A stretch of DNA of 64,000 nucleotides, taken from NCBI RefSeq assembly GCF_947501385.1, contig NZ_CANMVP010000014.1:55491-119490 (forward strand), written 5' to 3'. Position 1 is the first letter of the stretch. The number at the start of each line of letters is the position of its first letter. A model generated the notes under the pieces. It had not been told where the DNA came from. It did no database searches and worked only from the letters and a program-made list of their open reading frames with translations. Both the position numbers and the translations under genes were made by a program. This DNA is from an uncultured Polaribacter sp. GTDB taxonomy: Bacteria > Bacteroidota > Bacteroidia > Flavobacteriales > Flavobacteriaceae. Positions 59,955 to 64,000 of this stretch are shown here, in pieces.

Positions 59955-60491
59955 ATGCAAGATACTTCAAAACAATACGATGCTGTTATAGATGAATGTA
60001 GAAGTTTATTCATAAAAAAGATGTCTGATTACGGAAGTGCATGGCGTATTTTACGTTTGCCATCTCTAACAGATCAAATTTTTATAAAAGCACAAAGAAT
60101 TAGACAATTGCAAGAAAATGAGGTTCGTAGGGTAGATGAAGGAGAGAAATCTGAATTTATAGGAATCATCAATTATTCAATAATGGCACTAATTCAGTTA
60201 GAAAATGGCGTTGTAGAAAATCCTGATTTGAATACAGAACAAGCAACCATTTTGTATGACAAACATAGCAAGATTACCAAAGAATTAATGCTAAATAAAA
60301 ATCATGATTATGGGGAAGCTTGGAGAGAAATGCGTGTTTCTTCTTTAACAGATTTAATTTTACAGAAGTTATTGCGCGTAAAACAAATTGAAGACAATAA
60401 AGGAAAAACAATTGTTTCTGAAGGAATCGATGCAAATTACCAAGACATGATGAATTACGCTGTTTTTGCGATGATTCATTTGGGTGCGTAA
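59955..60491 (+). CDS. DUF1599 protein
   Basis: The 178-residue protein consists of two DUF1599 repeats: QYDAVIDECRSLFIKKMSDYGSAWRILRLPSLTDQIFIKAQRI (cores DYGSAWRI and LTDQIFIKA), and DKHSKITKELMLNKNHDYGEAWREMRVSSLTDLILQKLLRVKQI (cores DYGEAWREM and LTDLILQKL). In Bacteroidota this gene is commonly next to the BT_3928-type DoxX gene and tpiA. Here a broken yhcG lies between it and DoxX, and tpiA is not present. Function unknown; the repeated DYGxAW and acidic residues suggest a metal or nucleotide site. Confidence 0.88.
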   Translation: MQDTSKQYDAVIDECRSLFIKKMSDYGSAWRILRLPSLTDQIFIKAQRIRQLQENEVRRVDEGEKSEFIGIINYSIMALIQLENGVVENPDLNTEQATILYDKHSKITKELMLNKNHDYGEAWREMRVSSLTDLILQKLLRVKQIEDNKGKTIVSEGIDANYQDMMNYAVFAMIHLGA

Positions 60492-60624
60492 GTTGCAAAG
60501 TTTTTAAAGTTGTAGAATTTCAAAGTAATAAAGTTGCAAAGTGAAAGCGTAAAAGGTTACTGTCAGTTCGGGTGTTTTTTTTCAGAATGAAGAAAATTGG
60601 ATTGGGAAGTTTTAAATTAAGTTT

Positions 60625-61222
60625 ATGAGTAAAGAAGTTTTTTTAGAAAATTCGGAAGGAAAATCACAAGTTTTCTGCGAACTAAAAACGCTTATAGAAC
60701 AAAATAAACAACATCTCTCTGTACTTGTCAATTCTTCAATGAGTTTGTTATATTGGGAAATTGGTAAACGAATAAATGGAGAAATATTACTGCAAAAAAG
60801 AGCTGAATATGGTAAGCAAATTGTAGAAACTTTAGCAAACCAACTAACACAAACTTACGGTAAAGGTTGGAGTGAGAAACAATTAAGACATTGTCTCCGC
60901 ATTGCGGAGATAATTGATGATAAAGAAATTCTCTACGCACTGAGTAGAGAATTGAGTTGGACACATCTTAGAGCATTAATTTATATTAAAGAGCCTATAA
61001 AAAGAAGTTTTTATATAGAAATGTGCAAAATAAAAAGATGGAGTACGAGAACTTTGCAAGAACGAATAAACTCGATGTTTTATGAAAGAAAGCAATATAA
61101 AAATAGCAGAATACCTTACAGAACTTCCTGATATTAAATTATTAAAAAGCAAACTGCATCAAGCTATAGAAATTGCAAAAAATAGGTTGTGCAAAATGAT
61201 AAAAATCAATAAAGAATTATGA
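60625..61222 (+). pseudogene. yhcG-type gene (DUF1016/PDDEXK nuclease) with internal deletion and frameshift
   Basis: From ATG 60625 the first 150 codons match the DUF1016 N-terminal domain (LLYWEIGKRINGEILL, YGKQIVETLANQLTQTYGKGWSEKQLRHC, LSRELSWTHLRALIYIKEPIKRSFYIEMC, WSTRTLQERINSMFYER). The frame then shifts and stops at 61131. In another frame from 61082 to 61222 the C-terminal tail of the same family appears (SNIKIAEYLTELPDIKLLKSKLHQAIEIAKNRL). The PDDEXK nuclease domain between them, normally about 150 residues, is missing. Intact YhcG is about 340 residues. The remnant lies between the DUF1599 and DoxX genes and its last codon overlaps the DoxX ATG. Confidence 0.85.
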
Positions 61223-62181
61223 AATTGCTAATCCAAATTGCAAGAATTATAGTAGGCGTCTTATTTATATTTTCAGGCTTTGTAAAATTGGTAGATCCCA
61301 TTGGTTCCCAATACAAATTTCAAGAATATTTCTCTGAATCGGTTTTAAATATGGAATTTTTAATTCCCTATGCGCTACCGTTTGCCGTGTTGCTAATCAT
61401 AGCAGAAATCCTCTTAGGAGTTATGGTTTTAATTGGCTACAAACCTAAATTTACTGTTTGGAGTTTGCTTATTTTGACTTTAATCTTCTTATTTTTAACT
61501 TGGTATTCAGCTTTTTATAATAAAGTAACAGATTGCGGTTGTTTTGGAGATGCCATCAAACTTACACCATGGGAAACCTTTTACAAAAATGTAATTTTAA
61601 TTGTTTTAATCTTACTGCTATTAATTAAAATCGAATTCATAAAACCGATTTTTAAAGGCAAAATTCCAAAGCTGATTACTTTTTTATCATTGGCAGGTTT
61701 CTTATTTATTGTACAACATGTATTGACACATTTACCTATAATCGATTTTAGAGCCTATGCAATTGGCAAAGATTTAAAAGAAGGAATGAAATACCCAGAG
61801 GATGGTGCTATTCCTCCTGTACACGATTTTATGCTAGAAGACACCCAACAAGATTTGGCACCTATTTTATTAGAAAAAGAAAAAGTGCTATTGGTAATTG
61901 TTTACAATTTAGAAAAAGCAGACAAATCCGGATTTCCAGCAATAAAAGAGCTGGCAGAAAGAGCCACTAAAAAAGGATATACTGTATATGGCGTTTCCGC
62001 ATCATTTTCAGACGATTTACTTTTGGCTAAAGAAAAATACAATCTACCGTTCGAATTTCTTTTTTGTGATGAAACTACGTTGAAAACCATGATTAGAGCA
62101 AATCCTGGAGTGATGATTTTAGAGAAAGGAATAGTGACCCAAAAGAAAAATTTTATTGATGTTGATGAAATAGCACTATAA
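61219..62181 (+). CDS. DoxX-type membrane protein with C-terminal thioredoxin-like domain (BT_3928 family)
   Basis: The 320-residue protein has a four-helix DoxX/MauE domain (about 1-135: IARIIVGVLFIFSGFVKLVDP, LPFAVLLIIAEILLGVMVLIGY) with the TDCGCFGDAIKLTPWETFYKNV motif typical of redox-associated MauE-like proteins. A further helix near 155-175 leads to a soluble thioredoxin-like domain (KEKVLLVIVYNLEKADKSG, GYTVYGVSASFSDDLLLAKE) that lacks a CxxC motif. A role in membrane redox chemistry is inferred from the family. The stop overlaps the crcB start by one base. Confidence 0.88.
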   Translation: MKLLIQIARIIVGVLFIFSGFVKLVDPIGSQYKFQEYFSESVLNMEFLIPYALPFAVLLIIAEILLGVMVLIGYKPKFTVWSLLILTLIFLFLTWYSAFYNKVTDCGCFGDAIKLTPWETFYKNVILIVLILLLLIKIEFIKPIFKGKIPKLITFLSLAGFLFIVQHVLTHLPIIDFRAYAIGKDLKEGMKYPEDGAIPPVHDFMLEDTQQDLAPILLEKEKVLLVIVYNLEKADKSGFPAIKELAERATKKGYTVYGVSASFSDDLLLAKEKYNLPFEFLFCDETTLKTMIRANPGVMILEKGIVTQKKNFIDVDEIAL

Positions 62182-62552
62182 TGAAACAACTTTTATTCGT
62201 TTTTATTGGTGGTGGTTTTGGGAGTGTTTTAAGATATTTGGTCGGTAAATGGTTAAATAATTCTGAAACTGGAATTCCTTACGGAACTTTTGTAGCGAAT
62301 ATCTTAGGAAGTTTATGTATAGGCATTATTTTAGGCTATGCAGCAAAAAGCGAAACCCTAACTCAAAATCATACACTCTTATTAGCAACAGGTTTTTGTG
62401 GCGGTTTTACAACTTTCTCCACCTTTGCTTATGAAAATCATTTATTTTTAAAATCAGGAGATTTTACGAGTTTTGCTTTCTATACAATCGCAAGTTTTGT
62501 AATTGGTTTTTTAGCCGTTTTTGCAGGAATGTATTTGGTGAAATTCATTTAA
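62181..62552 (+). CDS. crcB: Fluoride channel CrcB/Fluc
   Basis: CrcB exports fluoride as a dual-topology dimer. The 123-residue protein has four helices, with GGGFGSVLRYLVGKWL (Arg in first loop), GTFVANILGSLCIGIILGY (conserved Asn) and LLLATGFCGGFTTFSTFAYE (Gly-rich break and TTFSTF polar track). It starts in the stop codon of DoxX (TAATG), so translation is coupled and there is no space for a fluoride riboswitch of its own. Confidence 0.95.
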   Translation: MKQLLFVFIGGGFGSVLRYLVGKWLNNSETGIPYGTFVANILGSLCIGIILGYAAKSETLTQNHTLLLATGFCGGFTTFSTFAYENHLFLKSGDFTSFAFYTIASFVIGFLAVFAGMYLVKFI

Positions 62553-62661
62553 AATTTTAATGTACAACATAGGCACATAGAAAACATAAGTTTTGGGGTT
62601 TTTAATGCAACTTTAAAGCTGTTTGAAAAGTAAAATGAAAACGGTAAAATAATATATAGAA

Positions 62662-62845
62662 ATACCTGTTGTGCATTTTGATAAATTCTGTCAATTCGAG
62701 TGAATTTTACGATTGAAATAAGTGAAATTTGTATCGAGAATAAGAATTTTCGTTTCTAAACTAGTTCTCGATACGATTTTTTTTATCAAAAATCACTCGA
62801 ACTGACATTTTGGAATACATTTAACTCAAAATGCACAACGGGTAT
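62662..62845. repeat. 184-bp nested inverted-repeat element
   Basis: Three arm pairs share one centre near 62750. The outer arms, 62662-62681 and 62826-62845 (core GTTGTGCATTTTGA / TCAAAATGCACAAC), match 19 of 20. The middle arms, 62689-62708 and 62788-62807 (TGTCAATTCGAGTGA / TCACTCGAACTGACA), match 18 of 20. The inner arms are GTATCGAGAA (62731-62740) and TTCTCGATAC (62765-62774). It has no coding capacity and fills the 319-bp crcB-crotonase gap. Sequences like TGTCAGTTCGAGTGA recur in flavobacterial genomes to my knowledge; a solo arm occurs at 60561. Non-autonomous element or long hairpin RNA. Confidence 0.7.
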
Positions 62846-62919
62846 AGAAATTTTAGAAAACACAGAGCTATATGAGCGATGCTTTCTATGTGGTAAAAAA
62901 CAAAAAAAACAATGAACTT

Positions 62920-63621
62920 ATGAACGAATTTGTAACCTACAAATCAGAAGAAAATTATGCAATTATTACTATTAAAAACGGAAAAGCAAATGCGATATCT
63001 CATGAAGTGGTAGCTGGTTTAAATCTTAGTTTAGATAAAGCTAAACAAGAAAATAAAGTGGTAATTCTTACAGGTCAAAAAGGAATATTTTCTGCGGGTT
63101 TCGATTTAAAAGTAATGACAAAATCACCAGAAGCTGCTAAAGAATTGGTGTCAAAAGGTTCTAAGCTTTCTTTAAAAATGTTATCATTTCCGCAACCAAT
63201 TATTATTGCCTGTTCTGGACATGCAATTGCGAAGGGTGCTTTTTTATTATTGTCTTCAGATTATAGAATTGGAGTAGCAGGCGATTTTAAAATCGGTTTA
63301 AATGAAGTACAGATTGGTATGACCATGCACAATGCCGGAATTGCCATTGCAAAAGCCCGTTTGTCTGAAGTATATTTAAATAGAAGTGTAAACAATGCAG
63401 AAATTTATAATTCGAAGCAAGCGGTTCATGCAGGTTTTTTAGATGTTATTGTTCCAGAAGATGATTTGTTGCCAACTGCAATCAAAGCAGCCGAAATGTT
63501 TTCTAAATTGAACAAAAGAGCACATTCAGAAACAAAACTAAAAGTGAGGAAACAACATTTAGAGCATTTAGAAAAAGCGATTGCATTGGATTTAAAAGGA
63601 AATATCTCTATAAATCCGTAA
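62920..63621 (+). CDS. Enoyl-CoA hydratase/isomerase (crotonase) family protein
   Basis: The 233-residue crotonase-fold protein starts at ATG 62920 (MNEFVTYKSEENYAIITI). An earlier ATG at 62872 would add 16 residues rich in Lys and Asn with no family likeness, so I prefer the shorter form. The oxyanion-hole segments are KGIFSAGFDLKVM near 66 and SGHAIAKGAFLLLSSDYRIG near 110. The glutamate positions of classical hydratases are not clearly kept: the second active-site stretch reads GLNEVQIGMTMHNAG. Hydratase, isomerase or another acyl-CoA reaction are all possible. Confidence 0.85.
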   Translation: MNEFVTYKSEENYAIITIKNGKANAISHEVVAGLNLSLDKAKQENKVVILTGQKGIFSAGFDLKVMTKSPEAAKELVSKGSKLSLKMLSFPQPIIIACSGHAIAKGAFLLLSSDYRIGVAGDFKIGLNEVQIGMTMHNAGIAIAKARLSEVYLNRSVNNAEIYNSKQAVHAGFLDVIVPEDDLLPTAIKAAEMFSKLNKRAHSETKLKVRKQHLEHLEKAIALDLKGNISINP

Positions 63622-63650
63622 TGTCATTCCTGAGAAGGCAGGAATCCATA
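63622..63650 (+). repeat. Dispersed intergenic palindrome, GTCATTCCTG family, copy 3
   Basis: TGTCATTCCTG, AGAA and GGCAGGAATCCATA follow immediately after the crotonase stop. This copy pairs CATTCCTG with CAGGAAT and may serve as a 3' hairpin. Confidence 0.6.
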
Positions 63651-64000
63651 ATAAACAGGTAGATCTTCTACAAATTTTTGAATATAAAAAAGTTGACAAA
63701 CAAGTTTAGCTCAAATTTAAACCTTTTGATTCCACTCAAAAAAGGCTAATTGTTTGAGCACTTTTTCTTATCCTGAAATTTATTTCAGGGTAAAAAAAAT
63801 GAGTTAATGAAAACCGGAAACCTGCCTGCGGCAAATAGGTAGCTTCTAAAACTAATGTTTTTCAAAAACCTTTACACCAGCTTTTACTTCAAGGTCTAGA
63901 TGATTTTTTCTTGGTGTTAACGGCAGTTCGTCTAATAACTCCGTTTTATTTTTAATTTATCCAACTAAATTACAGTATTAGTTTTACACGGGCTGTATTA
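63651..64000. other. Gene-free right end with repeat fragments and a possible coding relic
   Basis: A hairpin CCTGAAAT/ATTTCAGG lies near 63772-63789, and a CCTGCCTGCGGCAAATAGG fragment at 63821. On the minus strand 63852-63956 is open for 34 codons without a start (TELLDELPLTPRKNHLDLEV then KAGVKVFEKH and stop); this looks like the C-terminal relic of a protein I cannot name. Confidence 0.4.

Noticed and set aside
62100..62181. Fluoride riboswitch before crcB
   Set aside because: crcB starts in the stop codon of the DoxX gene, so no leader exists and the preceding DNA is coding.
62872..62919. Upstream ATG for the crotonase gene
   Set aside because: The added 16 residues (SDAFYVVKNKKNNEL) do not resemble crotonase N-termini and the downstream ATG gives the usual length.
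1..64000. Prophage, integrative element or insertion sequence
   Set aside because: No transposase, integrase, recombinase or phage structural gene was found; foreign-looking content is limited to RhuM-Fic, the yhcG relic and the salvage locus.

Overview
The window comes from an AT-rich, compactly organised genome of the family Flavobacteriaceae (Bacteroidota), probably a marine Polaribacter/Tenacibaculum-like organism. Several things point there. Secreted proteins carry type IX secretion (T9SS) sorting tails. Lipoproteins have Bacteroidota-type lipoboxes. Most clear promoters show the Bacteroidota -7 element TAnnTTTG instead of a sigma-70 -10 box, and TTG start codons are frequent. Rho has the long low-complexity insert typical of the phylum. 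The isoprenoid genes are of the mevalonate pathway, and small families seen mainly in this phylum (DUF3127, DUF4293, DUF1599, BT_3928-type DoxX) are present. No rRNA, transposase, integrase, prophage or CRISPR array was found.

Layout. 1-10.9 kb: an accessory locus for scavenging peptidoglycan amino sugars. A DeoR regulator and a GHL10 lipoprotein (running off the left edge) read leftward. A sodium symporter, MurQ, a NagX-like membrane protein, lipoprotein NagZ, a T9SS-exported GH18 enzyme and lipoprotein NamZ read rightward, with an operator-like palindrome array in the gap. No MurNAc kinase is visible although MurQ needs MurNAc-6-phosphate. The locus ends in a frameshifted remnant. 10.9-17 kb: a carboxypeptidase-regulatory-domain protein, an M3 peptidase and a LamG/T9SS surface protein. 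17-20 kb: purK and purE with a RhuM-Fic gene lodged between them. 20-26.8 kb: a Rieske-like lipoprotein without the histidine ligands, greA behind a structured leader, a HIT protein, a histidine kinase, a flavin reductase, DUF3127, DUF1456, a VTT membrane protein, aat and a PAP2 phosphatase. 26.8-33 kb: a FUSC/small protein/thiN operon opposite mevalonate-pathway genes (mvaD, mevalonate kinase), a UbiA prenyltransferase and an RluB-like pseudouridine synthase. 33.4-40.1 kb: the histidine utilisation operon hutHUIG with a divergent LysR regulator. 40.1-48 kb: tRNA-Phe, then coaX, an outer-membrane protein, a TPR protein, lptC, a small membrane protein, a CNNM/CorC protein and a PpiD-like chaperone. 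48.5-54.5 kb: rho, DUF4293, and a two-component system (LuxR-type response regulator, lipoprotein, TPR histidine kinase) headed by twin perfect palindromes. 54.5-64 kb: metallophosphoesterase, truA, ABC exporter, the cdaA-folP-LOG operon, DUF1599, a broken yhcG, DoxX, crcB and a crotonase.

How the genes work together. The first 10.7 kb reads as one pathway: surface and periplasmic glycosidases cut muropeptide glycans, NamZ and NagZ release MurNAc and GlcNAc, the symporter imports a sugar, and MurQ opens MurNAc-6-P to GlcNAc-6-P. Most of the rest is housekeeping. Intergenic spaces carry several dispersed palindromic repeat families. Two of these form long nested inverted repeats (33128-33401 and 62662-62845) that look like non-autonomous elements.
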